A DNA stretch of 64,000 bases from positions 62,001-126,000 of the forward strand of contig NZ_QZCS01000012.1 of the NCBI RefSeq assembly GCF_003594915.1, read 5' to 3'. Positions 20,767 to 30,631 of the stretch are shown here, in pieces (positions within the stretch are counted from its first letter, which is position 1; each line of letters begins with the position of its first letter). The notes beneath the pieces were generated by a model. The model was not told the DNA's origin. It worked only from the letters and a program-made list of their open reading frames with translations, and made no database searches. The position numbers were made by a program, and so were the translations under genes. Source of the DNA: Enterobacter chuandaensis. Its GTDB lineage: Bacteria > Pseudomonadota > Gammaproteobacteria > Enterobacterales > Enterobacteriaceae.

Positions 20767-21233
20767 CAGGCATCCTGATGTTGTTCGGCACCTTCGCCAG
20801 CCTGCTGCTGCAGATAGTTCATGAACAGCGCATCAAAGTTCACTGGCGCAAGGTTCAGTTGCGGGAATGTACCGCGAGAAACCAGGCTGGTGATGCATTC
20901 ACGGGCATACGGGAACAGGATGTTCGGGCAGTATGCACCCAGGCAATGCGCCATCTGGTTGCCTTCGATGCCGCCGATGGAGAAGATGCCGCCCTGCTGT
21001 ACTTCGCACAGGAATGCAGTTTCTTCGCCCAGAGAGGCGGTCACGGTCACACGCAGTACGACTTCATACACGTCATCTGCCAGCTGGGTAGATGCGGTAT
21101 CCAGATCAAGTTTAACCTCTGGCTGCCAGTCTTTCTGGAAAACGTGCGGCGCATTTGGCGCTTCGAAAGAGACATCCTTGGTGTAGATACGCTGGATCTG
21201 GAAAGTCATTTCAGTGTTGTTTTGTTCTGACAT
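20766..21233 (-). CDS. secB: Protein-export chaperone SecB
   Basis: Tetrameric cytosolic chaperone that keeps preproteins unfolded and hands them to SecA. 155 residues (E. coli 155). The conserved core from [17 protein letters not shown] (about 11-27) through LFPYARE and the acidic SecA-contact strand is intact; the C-terminal tail is polar and Gln-rich. Between grxC (32 bases) and gpsA (1-base overlap) in one operon. Confidence 0.98.
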   Translation of the reverse strand: MSEQNNTEMTFQIQRIYTKDVSFEAPNAPHVFQKDWQPEVKLDLDTASTQLADDVYEVVLRVTVTASLGEETAFLCEVQQGGIFSIGGIEGNQMAHCLGAYCPNILFPYARECITSLVSRGTFPQLNLAPVNFDALFMNYLQQQAGEGAEQHQDA

Positions 21234-21265
21234 GGAAATACCCTTTTTAATTGTCCTAAAGTCTC

Positions 21266-21517
21266 TTAGCGCAGCAGCGGATCGAGTCCACCACGGGCGT
21301 CGAGCGCATACAAGTCATCACAGCCGCCAATGTGCTGCGCATCAATAAAAATCTGCGGAACCGTCGTACGACCACTACGTTGAATCATCTCTTCGCGTTT
21401 AATCGCGTCACCGTCGATCGGCAGTTCCTGGAACGTGACGCCTTTGCTGTTCAACAGCGCTTTCGCACGGTGGCAGAACGGGCACGTCGCTTTGGTGTAG
21501 ATCTCAATATTGGCCAT
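21266..21517 (-). CDS. grxC: Glutaredoxin 3
   Basis: Glutathione-dependent dithiol oxidoreductase, 83 residues as in E. coli. Active site Cys12-Pro-Phe-Cys15 in [10 protein letters not shown]; glutathione-binding TVPQIFI (about 51-57) and GGCDDL (64-69) are present. Between yibN and secB; in E. coli the same order is kept. Confidence 0.98.
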   Translation of the reverse strand: MANIEIYTKATCPFCHRAKALLNSKGVTFQELPIDGDAIKREEMIQRSGRTTVPQIFIDAQHIGGCDDLYALDARGGLDPLLR

Positions 21518-21528
21518 GACTGAACTCC

Positions 21529-21960
21529 TTATTTACCGCGAACCAAAGGAAGATTTTCCCCGCTCCAGCCGGAAATCCCTTCTTTCAGTACCGTTACATT
21601 TTCGAAGCCCGCTTTATAAAGCGCGCTGGCAGATTCCTGCGCCTGCATACCGGTCGCATCAACAACGATAATCGGCTGGGCTTTGTGTTTCTCAAGCTCA
21701 CCAACGTTGTTGGCTTTGATTTCAGCTGGCAACAGGTTGATTGCGCCGGCAATGTGACCTTTACGGAAATCGTCACGCTGACGCAGATCGACAACGACGG
21801 CATCTTCTTTGTTAATCAGACGCGTCGCTTCACCACGGGTGATAACCTTAATCTTAGACGTCAGGCTCTTAAATGTGGTGAACAGCACAGCAGCCAGCAG
21901 GCCAATCCACGCGATGCTCAGAACCGGATGGCGGCTAACGAATTGCATAATTTCTTGCAT
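21529..21960 (-). CDS. yibN: Membrane-anchored rhodanese-fold protein YibN lacking cysteine
   Basis: 143-residue protein with one N-terminal membrane segment (about 11-29) and a cytoplasmic rhodanese domain (about 38-140; [19 protein letters not shown] is typical, quoted as [15 protein letters not shown]). The active-site loop reads [12 protein letters not shown]: there is no cysteine there, nor anywhere in the protein, so sulfur transfer by a persulfide is not possible. The E. coli protein keeps one Cys in that loop but also not at the classical place. A binding or structural role is likely. Heads the operon yibN-grxC-secB-gpsA-cysE. Confidence 0.95.
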   Translation of the reverse strand: MQEIMQFVSRHPVLSIAWIGLLAAVLFTTFKSLTSKIKVITRGEATRLINKEDAVVVDLRQRDDFRKGHIAGAINLLPAEIKANNVGELEKHKAQPIIVVDATGMQAQESASALYKAGFENVTVLKEGISGWSGENLPLVRGK

Positions 21961-22206
21961 GGAGGGTAACTACTCCCGACTAAGTGATAAAAAAACCAGG
22001 ACAGGAGTATACCTGTGCGTTCTGGCAAATACAGCCAGCGACCATAACCTAATCCATTTTCTGCGGCATGCCACCTAAAAAAATGCCTCAAAATGGTCTG
22101 GTCAGTACCTTGCCCCCGCGCTTTCTTTGATCTTCTGCGGCTATTTGATCGATTCAGCTGTAGTAAAATTACGCAAATTTTGACTCTTGAGCATGAGGTT
22201 GTTGCA

Positions 22207-23751
22207 ATGTCGGTTTCTAAAAAACCTATGGTACTGGTGATTCTGGATGGCTACGGCTACCGTGAAGACAGCCAGGATAACGCTATTTTCAACGCAAAAA
22301 CCCCGGTCATGGATGCGCTGTGGGCAAAACGTCCGCATACCCTGATTGATGCATCCGGCCTGGAAGTCGGCCTGCCGGATCGCCAGATGGGCAACTCCGA
22401 AGTGGGTCACGTTAACCTCGGCGCAGGCCGTATCGTGTATCAGGATCTGACCCGTCTGGACGTCGAAATCAAAGAACGCACCTTCTTCGCGAACCCGGTT
22501 CTCTGCGGTGCGGTAGATAAAGCCGTTGCGGCAGGTAAAGCGGTGCACATCATGGGTCTGCTCTCCGCGGGCGGCGTGCACAGCCACGAAGATCACATCA
22601 TGGCGATGGTTGAGCTGGCCGCTGAACGCGGTGCGGAAAAAATCTACCTGCACGCCTTCCTTGATGGCCGCGATACGCCACCGCGCAGTGCAAAAGGCTC
22701 TCTGCAAGCCTTCGAAGAGAAATTCGCCGCGCTGGGTAAAGGCCGCGTAGCGTCCATCATTGGCCGTTACTACGCTATGGACCGCGATAACCGCTGGGAT
22801 CGCGTTGAACAGGCCTATGACCTGCTGACCCTGGCAAAAGGGGAATTCCAGTTCGCGACTGCGGTTGAAGCGCTGGAAGCCGCTTACGCGCGTGATGAAA
22901 ACGATGAATTCGTGAAAGCAAGCGTGATCCGCGCTGAAGGCCAGGCCGATGCCGCCATGGAAGATGGCGACGCGCTGATCTTCATGAACTTCCGCGCTGA
23001 CCGCGCGCGCGAAATCACCCGTGCGTTCGTGAATAGCGATTTCGACGGTTTCGCCCGTAAAAAAGTGGTTAAACTCGACTTCATCCAGCTGACCGAATAC
23101 GCGGCAGACATCAAAGCGCCTTGCGCTTACCCACCTGCCTCGCTGGCTAATACCTTCGGCGAGTGGATGGCGAAGAACGACAAAACGCAGCTGCGAATCT
23201 CCGAAACTGAAAAATACGCGCACGTGACCTTCTTCTTTAACGGCGGCGTTGAAGAGCCGTTCAAGGGCGAAGAGCGCATTCTGATCAACTCGCCGAAAGT
23301 GGCAACTTACGATCTGCAGCCAGAAATGAGCTCTGCAGAATTGACTGAAAAACTGGTTGCGGCCATCGAAAGTGGCAAGTACGACACCATCATCTGTAAC
23401 TACCCGAACGGTGACATGGTGGGCCACACTGGCGTGATGGAAGCGGCGGTTAAAGCGGTTGAAGCACTGGATCACTGCGTTGAGCAGGTTGCGAAAGCGG
23501 TTGAATCCGTTGGCGGCCAGCTGTTGATCACCGCTGACCACGGTAACGCCGAGCAGATGCGCGACCCGGCGACCGGTCAGGCGCACACCGCCCATACCAA
23601 CCTGCCGGTTCCGCTGATTTATGTGGGTGATAAATCACTGAAAGCAGTGGAAGGCGGCAAGCTTTCCGACATCGCGCCAACCATGTTGTCGCTGATGGGC
23701 ATGCCGATCCCTGAAGAGATGACTGGTAAGCCGCTGTTCATCGTGGAATAA
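22207..23751 (+). CDS. gpmI: 2,3-bisphosphoglycerate-independent phosphoglycerate mutase GpmI
   Basis: Manganese enzyme interconverting 3- and 2-phosphoglycerate. 514 residues, equal to E. coli. Catalytic Ser64 in QMGNSEVGH and the metal motifs ILDGYG (12-17) and ADHGNAEQM (about 442-450) are seen. I chose ATG 22207, after TGAGG, because the protein then begins [17 protein letters not shown] as in E. coli; the frame back to 22093 lacks support. envC follows after 9 bases, as in E. coli. Confidence 0.98.
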   Translation: MSVSKKPMVLVILDGYGYREDSQDNAIFNAKTPVMDALWAKRPHTLIDASGLEVGLPDRQMGNSEVGHVNLGAGRIVYQDLTRLDVEIKERTFFANPVLCGAVDKAVAAGKAVHIMGLLSAGGVHSHEDHIMAMVELAAERGAEKIYLHAFLDGRDTPPRSAKGSLQAFEEKFAALGKGRVASIIGRYYAMDRDNRWDRVEQAYDLLTLAKGEFQFATAVEALEAAYARDENDEFVKASVIRAEGQADAAMEDGDALIFMNFRADRAREITRAFVNSDFDGFARKKVVKLDFIQLTEYAADIKAPCAYPPASLANTFGEWMAKNDKTQLRISETEKYAHVTFFFNGGVEEPFKGEERILINSPKVATYDLQPEMSSAELTEKLVAAIESGKYDTIICNYPNGDMVGHTGVMEAAVKAVEALDHCVEQVAKAVESVGGQLLITADHGNAEQMRDPATGQAHTAHTNLPVPLIYVGDKSLKAVEGGKLSDIAPTMLSLMGMPIPEEMTGKPLFIVE

Positions 23752-23760
23752 TCGCTCCCC

Positions 23761-25044
23761 ATGAGGGGAAAGGCGATTTTTTCAATCACATGGGTCGTGA
23801 AGCCGCTTAGGCTATCAGTCAGACCTCTGCTTTGCGCCAGCGCACTCAGCGCTGGCGTATTGCTGTGCGCCGCATCCGCCCACGCGGATGACCGCGACCA
23901 GCTGAAATCCATTCAGGCCGATATCGCCGCCAAAGAGCGTGCGGTACGCCAGCAGCAACAGCAGCGCGCCACCCTGCTCGCCCAGCTTAAAAAGCAGGAA
24001 GAGGCGATCTCCGCTGCAGCGCGTCAGTTACGTGAAACGCAAAACACCCTCGCTCAGTTGAATAAACAGATCGACGAAATGAACGCGTCGATTGCCAAAC
24101 TGGAACGCCAGCGTGATGCACAGGAACGCAACCTCGCGGCTCAGCTCAATGCCGCCTTCCGTCAGGGTGAACACACCGGCCTGCAGCTTATCCTCAGCGG
24201 TGAAGAGAGCCAGCGCGGCCAGCGTCTGCAGGCCTATTTCGGCTATCTGAACCAGGCGCGTCAGGAGACGATTGCGCAGCTGAAACAAACGCGTGAAGAG
24301 GTCTCCACCCAAAAAGCGGAGCTGGAAGAGAAGCAGAGCCAGCAGCAGACGTTGCTCTACGAACAAAAAGCGCAGCAGGCAAAACTTGAGCAGGCCCGTA
24401 ACGAGCGCAAGAAAACGCTGTCCGGTCTTGAATCCTCCATTCAGGAAGGTCAGAGCCAACTGAGCGAAATGCGCGCCAACGAATCGAAACTGCGTAACAG
24501 TATCGCCCGTGCGGAAGCCGCAGCGAAGGCGCGTGCCGAAAAAGAGGCCCGCGAGGCGCAGGCGGTTCGCGACAAGCAGCAGGAAGCCTCCCGCAAAGGG
24601 ACCACCTACAAGCCAAGCGAAAGCGAACGCTCCCTGATGTCCCGTACCGGCGGTCTGGGTTCCCCTCGCGGCCAGGCCTACTGGCCCGTTCGCGGCACTA
24701 TTCTGCATCGCTATGGCGAACAGCTGCAGGGTGAGCTACGGTGGAAAGGGATCGTTATCGGTGCGTCTGAAGGTAGCGAAGTGAAAGCCATCGCCGATGG
24801 CCGCGTGATCCTGGCCGACTGGCTGCAGGGTTACGGGCTGGTGGTGGTGGTCGAACACGGTAAAGGCGACATGAGTCTTTACGGCTACAACCAGAGCGCG
24901 CTGGTCAGCGTCGGCACCCAGGTGCGCGCGGGCCAACCCATCGCCCTTGTGGGCAGCAGTGGCGGTCAGGGCCGCCCGTCACTCTATTTCGAAATTCGTC
25001 GTCAGGGTCAGGCGGTCAATCCACAGCCGTGGTTGGGAAGATAA
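23761..25044 (+). CDS. envC: Murein hydrolase activator EnvC
   Basis: Periplasmic activator of the amidases AmiA and AmiB at the division site, recruited by FtsEX. After a hydrophobic signal segment ending ASAHA (about residue 42), a long coiled coil (about 45-280) leads to a C-terminal LytM domain (about 300-427). The LytM domain is degenerate: the metal-binding HxH of active enzymes is replaced in VEHGKGDMSLYGYNQS, the state known for EnvC. 427 residues from ATG 23761 against 419 in E. coli; this ATG has only a weak ribosome site, and an in-frame GTG at 23797 would match the E. coli N-terminus, so the start is uncertain. Confidence 0.95.
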   Translation: MRGKAIFSITWVVKPLRLSVRPLLCASALSAGVLLCAASAHADDRDQLKSIQADIAAKERAVRQQQQQRATLLAQLKKQEEAISAAARQLRETQNTLAQLNKQIDEMNASIAKLERQRDAQERNLAAQLNAAFRQGEHTGLQLILSGEESQRGQRLQAYFGYLNQARQETIAQLKQTREEVSTQKAELEEKQSQQQTLLYEQKAQQAKLEQARNERKKTLSGLESSIQEGQSQLSEMRANESKLRNSIARAEAAAKARAEKEAREAQAVRDKQQEASRKGTTYKPSESERSLMSRTGGLGSPRGQAYWPVRGTILHRYGEQLQGELRWKGIVIGASEGSEVKAIADGRVILADWLQGYGLVVVVEHGKGDMSLYGYNQSALVSVGTQVRAGQPIALVGSSGGQGRPSLYFEIRRQGQAVNPQPWLGR

Positions 25045-25047
25045 GTT

Positions 25048-25998
25048 TTGCTTCAGTTTCGTCGAATGATTCTCTCCGTCGTCAGCGCGCTGGCGCTGGC
25101 TGCACCGGTATACGCAGGTAAACTCGCCATCGTGATTGATGACTTCGGTTATCGTCCGCACTATGAAAATCAGGTGCTGGCGATGCCGTCAGCCATCTCC
25201 GTCGCCGTCCTGCCGAATGCGCCACACGCGCATGAGATGGCGACCAAAGCCCACAATAGCGGTCATCAGGTGCTCATCCATCTGCCGATGGCACCGCTCA
25301 GCAAGCAGCCGCTGGAAAAAGACACCCTGCGCCCGGATATGAGCAGCGATGAGATCGAGCGCATCATCCGCGACGCCTACAACAAAGTGCCGTATGCCGT
25401 GGGTCTGAACAACCATATGGGCAGCGCGATGACCTCCAGCCTGTACGGAATGCTGAAAGTGATGCAGGCGCTGGAACGTTACAATCTCTACTTCCTCGAC
25501 AGCATGACCATCGGCAACAGCCAGGCGATGCGTGCCGCTCAGGGTACGGGCGTAAAGGTGATTAAGCGCAAGGTGTTCCTTGACGATACCCAGAACGAAG
25601 CTGATATTCGCGCGCAGTTTAACCGCGCCGTGCAGCTTGCGCGCCGTAACGGTTCGGCCATTGCCATTGGGCACCCGCACCCATCTACCGTTCGCGTCCT
25701 GCAACAAATGCTGCCGACCCTACCTGCTGATATCACGCTGGTACGCCCGAGCGATCTGCTCAATGAACCGCAGGTAGATACGTCTCGTCCGGAGAGCGCT
25801 CAACCTCCGGCAACGCAGCCGCGTAATCCGTTCCGCGGCGTGAAGAACTGCACGCTGAAAAAGCCGATCGAGCCGGTGCATGCATCCCGCTTCTTTACGG
25901 TCATCAGCGAAAGCGTGGGCCAGAGTACGCTGGTGCAATACTTCCAGCACCAGTGGCAGGGATGGGGTAAAAAAGTCTCAGCGAACCAACCCCAGTGA
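25048..25998 (+). CDS. yibQ: Divergent polysaccharide deacetylase YibQ
   Basis: Secreted protein of the divergent polysaccharide deacetylase family (DUF610), 316 residues, with a signal peptide ending PVYAG (about 23). Family motifs AIVIDDFGY (28-36), IHLPMAP, GLNNHMGSAMT and IAIGHPHPSTV are all present, giving the Asp/His metal site. The start is a TTG at 25048 with GGGAAG 7 bases before it; the first ATG (25066) has no ribosome site and would cut the signal peptide. It follows envC by 3 bases. Peptidoglycan or envelope glycan is the likely substrate; none is proven. Confidence 0.92.
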   Translation: MLQFRRMILSVVSALALAAPVYAGKLAIVIDDFGYRPHYENQVLAMPSAISVAVLPNAPHAHEMATKAHNSGHQVLIHLPMAPLSKQPLEKDTLRPDMSSDEIERIIRDAYNKVPYAVGLNNHMGSAMTSSLYGMLKVMQALERYNLYFLDSMTIGNSQAMRAAQGTGVKVIKRKVFLDDTQNEADIRAQFNRAVQLARRNGSAIAIGHPHPSTVRVLQQMLPTLPADITLVRPSDLLNEPQVDTSRPESAQPPATQPRNPFRGVKNCTLKKPIEPVHASRFFTVISESVGQSTLVQYFQHQWQGWGKKVSANQPQ

Positions 25999-26018
25999 CA
26001 GGCGATTAAGGTAGAAAA

Positions 26019-27224
26019 ATGCCGCAACGACACAAGATTCTCCTCCTCGATACCGGTAAAGAGTGGGGAGGAGGCACCAACAGCATGCTCGAACTTCTGA
26101 AGCGCATTAACCGCGAGAAGTTCGATATTACCTGTTGTTTTTACAGTGACTACAGTCGGGCCGAAGGGCAAACCATCGGCCAGGTGTTGAACGGCATTGG
26201 TATCCCCTTAATTGTCATTCCTCAGGATAAGCAGCCTGCATGGGCGAAGATTGCCAAAGAGCTGGGCCGCAGCCTGCTGTTTTTCTCGCGCAGCGCGCGG
26301 AAGGCGTTTACGCGCCATATTGATACCCTGTGGCGCATTCGCCCCAACGTCAGCAAGATCGAGACGATTTTCAGGGATGGCGGTTTCGATACGCTTTACA
26401 TGAACAATCAGCCGGGCTCTAACGAAGAAGGTTATCTGGCGGGCGCGAAGCTGCGCGCGCGGATCATCCAGCACTGCCGCATTGAACCGGTGCTGACGCC
26501 GCCGCTGGTGAAGCTGGTGAATGCCCATGCCACAAAAATCATCGCCGTGTCACACGGCGTTGAGCGCGTGTTACTTCAGCATGGCGTCCGGCCCGAACTG
26601 TGTACCACGGTCAACAACGCCATCGACATCCACCAGCCTTTGCCCGATCGACGCGCCATGCGCCAGCGCCTGAACATTGATGATGAGACGTTTGTGTTCG
26701 GCAGCATTGGGTCGCTGATCCCTCGCAAGGCCAACCACCACACGCTGGAGGCGCTGGCCCAGTTCAGCCAGAAGCATCCGCAGGCAAAATGGAAGATGGT
26801 GCTGGTTGGTGAAGGGGGTGAGCGTGGCGCGCTGGCGGCACAGGCTGACGCGCTGGGTATTGCTGAACACGTGATTTTTACCGGTTTTCAGAACACGCCT
26901 TTTGACTACCTTGCCACCTTTGACGCGTTTATTCTCGCCTCGCAGAGCGAAGGCCTTCCCCGCGTCGTGCTGGAAGCGATGCTGCTGAATATCCCCGTCA
27001 TTGGTTCAAAGGTGACCGGCACGGCAGAATTGATCGACCACGAGTCGACCGGGCTGCTTTTCCCGTGGAGCGATGTGTCGCAACTTGCTCAACATCTGGA
27101 TAATATCTGGCAGGATCCTGAATTACGCGCCCGGCTCGCCGCGGCTGCGCATCAGAATGTCTGCAACGTGTATGCCATTGAAAGCTATGTTAACGGTGTC
27201 GAGGCCGTGCTTGGCGCGCAATAA
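26019..27224 (+). CDS. Family 4 glycosyltransferase of unknown acceptor
   Basis: 401-residue GT-B glycosyltransferase, probably cytoplasmic face of the inner membrane. The N-terminal donor-loop GGGTNSM is at 17-23; the second Rossmann half begins near FGSIGSLIPRK (about 228), followed by LVGEGGER, FTGF and the EX7E motif SEGLPRVVLEAM typical of GT4. ATG 26019 has AAGGTAG 6 bases upstream. It lies 20 bases after yibQ where E. coli has the unrelated GT2 gene yibD, and 15 bases before the next accessory gene. GC content is like the neighbours. A role in LPS, ECA or another envelope glycan is inferred only from the setting. Confidence 0.8.
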   Translation: MPQRHKILLLDTGKEWGGGTNSMLELLKRINREKFDITCCFYSDYSRAEGQTIGQVLNGIGIPLIVIPQDKQPAWAKIAKELGRSLLFFSRSARKAFTRHIDTLWRIRPNVSKIETIFRDGGFDTLYMNNQPGSNEEGYLAGAKLRARIIQHCRIEPVLTPPLVKLVNAHATKIIAVSHGVERVLLQHGVRPELCTTVNNAIDIHQPLPDRRAMRQRLNIDDETFVFGSIGSLIPRKANHHTLEALAQFSQKHPQAKWKMVLVGEGGERGALAAQADALGIAEHVIFTGFQNTPFDYLATFDAFILASQSEGLPRVVLEAMLLNIPVIGSKVTGTAELIDHESTGLLFPWSDVSQLAQHLDNIWQDPELRARLAAAAHQNVCNVYAIESYVNGVEAVLGAQ

Positions 27225-27239
27225 CCAAACGAGAACAAC

Positions 27240-28154
27240 ATGTTTAAATTCCTGAATGCCCGCTACCGCCACATCACCGGGCGACATAACATTCCGTACG
27301 CTTCCCTTCCGGTCACGCGCGAGCTCGTGGCGGTGGACTCCATCGTGATCCCATGTACGGGCGCGGATTTCGTAGAAGAAGCGTTGTTGTCAGCGACCTT
27401 TGCAGAGCGTTATGCCACCGGCGTCAGCGAAATTGTTATCGTCAGCGATCAGCCTGAATCCGCTTTCGGCGAACTGCCGCCAAAAACCCGCGTCGTTACG
27501 CTTACCCTTCCGGTACGCGAGGAAAGTTACCGCTATAAGCAGATCTACCTCAGCCGTCTGGTGAAGCTGAACGCTCCGCTGCAGGCGCGTGGTGAAGGCG
27601 TATTGATGATCGACTCCGATCTCAACCTGCTGAAGATGCCAGAGATTAACATGGCCGATATGCACATCTACTCCAGCTTCCGTCAGGGCAAAATGATTGC
27701 CAAACTGGACGGCGCACCAGCGGAGAAAGTGCCGGCGTATTACAAAGAGACGGTGCGTCCATATCTGGTCGATCACGTTAACGGCGCGTTTCTTGCCGCC
27801 ACCAAAAAGACCTGGCGCCGTATCTGCCCGCTGTGGCTGACGCTGTTCCAGGATACCTGGGAACTGATGGACGACACGCAGCCGCCGACCGATCAGCTGC
27901 CGCTCGCCGCGCTGCTGGACATGCTGGATTTAAAAACGGTTAACCTGGGTGACTGGATGAACTGGCCGGTCTCCAAGAAGATCGGCGGTCAGGAAGCCGT
28001 TGTGCCGAAAGAGGTGATTGGCGCGCACGGTGGTTTCCCGCTTTCCGAATGGCAGAAGTATCTTGCATCGCCGAATAATAAGCTGCTGTTCAAAGGTCAG
28101 GATTACACCCGCAAGGTGCGTTACCTGACGGACGAAGAGAAAAAGAATCAGTAA
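27240..28154 (+). CDS. Putative GT-A-type glycosyltransferase, unassigned
   Basis: 304 residues that I cannot assign to a named family. The first half looks like a nucleotide-sugar-binding GT-A fold: strand SIVIPCTGAD (34-43), strand EIVIVSD, then LMIDSDLN with a metal-binding DSD motif at 125-127. The second half has HVNGAFLAA, a Trp-rich helix and GAHGGFPLSEW. No signal peptide or membrane segment is visible. Start ATG 27240 follows CGAGAACAAC. It forms a two-gene unit with the GT4 gene upstream and ends at a strong bidirectional terminator. Function unknown; sugar or polyol-phosphate transfer is plausible. Confidence 0.65.
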   Translation: MFKFLNARYRHITGRHNIPYASLPVTRELVAVDSIVIPCTGADFVEEALLSATFAERYATGVSEIVIVSDQPESAFGELPPKTRVVTLTLPVREESYRYKQIYLSRLVKLNAPLQARGEGVLMIDSDLNLLKMPEINMADMHIYSSFRQGKMIAKLDGAPAEKVPAYYKETVRPYLVDHVNGAFLAATKKTWRRICPLWLTLFQDTWELMDDTQPPTDQLPLAALLDMLDLKTVNLGDWMNWPVSKKIGGQEAVVPKEVIGAHGGFPLSEWQKYLASPNNKLLFKGQDYTRKVRYLTDEEKKNQ

Positions 28155-28180
28155 AAAAAGGGGCCGCAGGCCCCTTTTTT
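28154..28180. terminator. Bidirectional Rho-independent terminator
   Basis: AAAAAAGGGGCC-GCA-GGCCCCTTTTTT, a perfect 12-base stem with A and T tracts on both sides, between the convergent accessory gene pair and tdh. Confidence 0.95.
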
Positions 28181-28181
28181 A

Positions 28182-29210
28182 TTACTTATCCCAGCTCAGG
28201 ATCACTTTCCCTGACTGGCCGGAACGCATCGCGTCGAAGCCCTGCTGGAACTCATCGATGGAGAAACGGTGAGTAATAATCGGGGACAGATCCAGGCCGG
28301 ACTGGATCAGCGCCGCCATCTTGTACCAGGTCTCGAACATCTCGCGGCCATAAATGCCCTTGATGAACAGCCCTTTGAAGATGACTTTGTTCCAGTCGAT
28401 GGACATATCTGACGGCGGAATACCCAGCATCGCGATACGGCCACCGTGGTTCATGGTGTCCAGCATGGTGCGGAACGCCGGCGGCGCGCCGGACATCTCC
28501 AGACCCACGTCAAAGCCTTCGGTCATGCCCAGCTCTTCCATCACGTCGGTCAGGCTCTCTTTCGAGACATCCACCGCGCGGGTGACGCCCATTTTGCGCG
28601 CCAGCGACAGGCGGTATTCGTTTACGTCGGTGATCACCACGTTGCGCGCACCCACGTGCTTCGCCACGGCGGCGGCCATAATGCCGATTGGGCCCGCGCC
28701 GGAGACCAGCACGTCTTCACCCACAAGGTCGAAGGAGAGCGCGGTGTGTACCGCGTTGCCGAACGGGTCGAAAATGGAGGCCAGATCGTCAGAGATATTG
28801 TCCGGAATTTTGAACGCGTTAAACGCCGGGATCACCAGGTATTCCGCGAAGCAGCCCGGACGGTTTACGCCCACGCCGACGGTGTTGCGGCACAGGTGCG
28901 TGCGTCCGCCGCGGCAGTTACGGCAGTGGCCGCAGGTAATATGGCCTTCACCGGAGACGCGATCGCCAATCTTGAAGCCTTTCACTTCCTGGCCGATGCC
29001 GACCACTTCGCCGACATATTCGTGACCGACAACCATCGGTACCGGAATGGTTTTCTGCGACCACTGGTCCCAGTTGTAGATGTGAACGTCAGTACCGCAG
29101 ATGGCGGTTTTACGAATTTTGATCAGCAGATCGTTATGACCGACTTCCGGCTCCGGCACGTCGGTCATCCAAATCCCTTCTTCCGCTTTCAGTTTGGATA
29201 ACGCTTTCAT
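28182..29210 (-). CDS. tdh: L-threonine 3-dehydrogenase
   Basis: NAD- and zinc-dependent oxidation of threonine to 2-amino-3-ketobutyrate. 342 residues (E. coli 341). Catalytic zinc ligand Cys38 in AICGTDVH with GHEYVGEV; structural zinc cysteines in [19 protein letters not shown]-binding [12 protein letters not shown] chose ATG 29210, 6 bases after GAGGA; the GTG just upstream is too close to that site. Operon with kbl, 9 bases apart; kbl is transcribed first. Confidence 0.98.
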   Translation of the reverse strand: MKALSKLKAEEGIWMTDVPEPEVGHNDLLIKIRKTAICGTDVHIYNWDQWSQKTIPVPMVVGHEYVGEVVGIGQEVKGFKIGDRVSGEGHITCGHCRNCRGGRTHLCRNTVGVGVNRPGCFAEYLVIPAFNAFKIPDNISDDLASIFDPFGNAVHTALSFDLVGEDVLVSGAGPIGIMAAAVAKHVGARNVVITDVNEYRLSLARKMGVTRAVDVSKESLTDVMEELGMTEGFDVGLEMSGAPPAFRTMLDTMNHGGRIAMLGIPPSDMSIDWNKVIFKGLFIKGIYGREMFETWYKMAALIQSGLDLSPIITHRFSIDEFQQGFDAMRSGQSGKVILSWDK

Positions 29211-29219
29211 CACACGTCC

Positions 29220-30416
29220 TCAGGCAATTACGCCCAGCTGTTTACCGATGCGGGTAAAGGCTTCCACCGCACGTTCAATTTGTTCAGGCGAGTGCGCCGC
29301 AGACATCTGGGTGCGGATACGCGCCTGACCTTTTGGCACCACCGGGAAGAAGAACCCGGTGACGTAGATCCCCTCTTTCTGCAGCTCGCGGGCAAACTTC
29401 TGCGCGATGACCGCATCGCCCAGCATCACTGGAATGATCGCATGGTCGGCACCGGCCAGGGTGAACCCTGCGGCGCTCATTTTTTCACGGAACAGGCGGG
29501 CGTTGGACCACAAGCGGTCGCGCAGTTCGGCGCCGGATTCCACCATCTCCAGCACTTTGATGGACGCAGCCACAATCGCCGGTGCCAGGGAGTTGGAGAA
29601 CAGATACGGGCGGGAGCGCTGGCGCAGCCACTCGACCACCTCTTTACGCGCGGCGGTATAGCCGCCGGACGCGCCGCCGAGCGCTTTGCCCAGCGTACCG
29701 GTGATGATGTCCACGCGGCCCATCACGTCGCAGTATTCATGGGAACCACGGCCGTTTTCACCCACAAAGCCAACCGCGTGAGAGTCATCGACCATCACCA
29801 GCGCGTCGTATTTATCCGCCAGGTCGCACACGCCCTTCAGGTTAGCGATCACGCCGTCCATGGAGAACACGCCGTCGGTGGCGATCAGCACGTGGCGAGC
29901 ACCCGCTTCACGGGCCTCTTTCAGGCGGGCTTCCAGCTCAACCATGTCGTTGTTGGCGTAGCGGAAGCGCTTCGCTTTACACAGGCGTACGCCGTCGATG
30001 ATGGAGGCGTGGTTCAGGGCGTCGGAGATAATCGCATCTTCTGCGCCGAGCAGGGTCTCAAACAGACCGCCGTTGGCGTCGAAGCAGGAGGAGTACAGAA
30101 TCGCGTCTTCCATTCCGAGGAAGCTCGCCAGCTTTTGCTCAAGCTGCTTGTGGCTGTCCTGCGTACCGCAGATGAAACGTACGGAGGCCATGCCGAAACC
30201 GTGGGTATCCATGCCGTTTTTTGCAGCGGCAATCAGCTCAGGGTGATTCGCAAGCCCCAGATAGTTGTTCGCACAAAAGTTAATCACGTGGCTGCCGTCG
30301 GCAACGGTGATGTCCGCCTGCTGAGCAGACGTGATAATACGCTCTTCCTTGAACAACCCTTCCGCACGTGCGGTGTCGAGGTCGCTGTTTAACTGTTTGT
30401 AAAAATCACCACGCAT
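29220..30416 (-). CDS. kbl: 2-amino-3-ketobutyrate CoA ligase (glycine C-acetyltransferase)
   Basis: PLP enzyme cleaving 2-amino-3-ketobutyrate with CoA to glycine and acetyl-CoA, the step after Tdh. 398 residues, equal to E. coli. PLP lysine Lys244 in [10 protein letters not shown], with DDSHAVGF (about 210-217) supplying the pyridine-contacting Asp. First gene of kbl-tdh; divergent from hldD across 215 bases. Confidence 0.98.
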   Translation of the reverse strand: MRGDFYKQLNSDLDTARAEGLFKEERIITSAQQADITVADGSHVINFCANNYLGLANHPELIAAAKNGMDTHGFGMASVRFICGTQDSHKQLEQKLASFLGMEDAILYSSCFDANGGLFETLLGAEDAIISDALNHASIIDGVRLCKAKRFRYANNDMVELEARLKEAREAGARHVLIATDGVFSMDGVIANLKGVCDLADKYDALVMVDDSHAVGFVGENGRGSHEYCDVMGRVDIITGTLGKALGGASGGYTAARKEVVEWLRQRSRPYLFSNSLAPAIVAASIKVLEMVESGAELRDRLWSNARLFREKMSAAGFTLAGADHAIIPVMLGDAVIAQKFARELQKEGIYVTGFFFPVVPKGQARIRTQMSAAHSPEQIERAVEAFTRIGKQLGVIA

Positions 30417-30631
30417 TGCAATTCTCCAGACTCGGCAAATTTCGGCACATATTACCCAAACCTATAGTTCATGACGAGATGACGCAGTATCTCTTCTCGT
30501 TTTTGCAGCATAAATCACGTGTAACCCTGCTGCATATCGGTGAATGGCTGAAGGGTCGCCATACTAATGATATGATATGAATATTAGCGTCCGGGATTGT
30601 CCCCGGGCTCCACACTTCAAAGGTTACAGTT
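30417..30631. promoter_or_regulatory. Divergent region kbl / hldD
   Basis: 215 bases. Contains an AT-rich patch with TATGATATGA around 30571-30580 (possible -10 for hldD) and a small CCGGG/CCCGG hairpin at 30591-30606 in the probable hldD leader. E. coli hldD has a heat-shock promoter; I could not find a convincing sigma32 match here. Confidence 0.4.

Noticed and set aside
22141-23595. 484-codon open frame opposite gpmI
   Set aside because: Antisense shadow of a highly expressed gene; composition (His/Phe/Arg-rich) reflects the gpmI codons.
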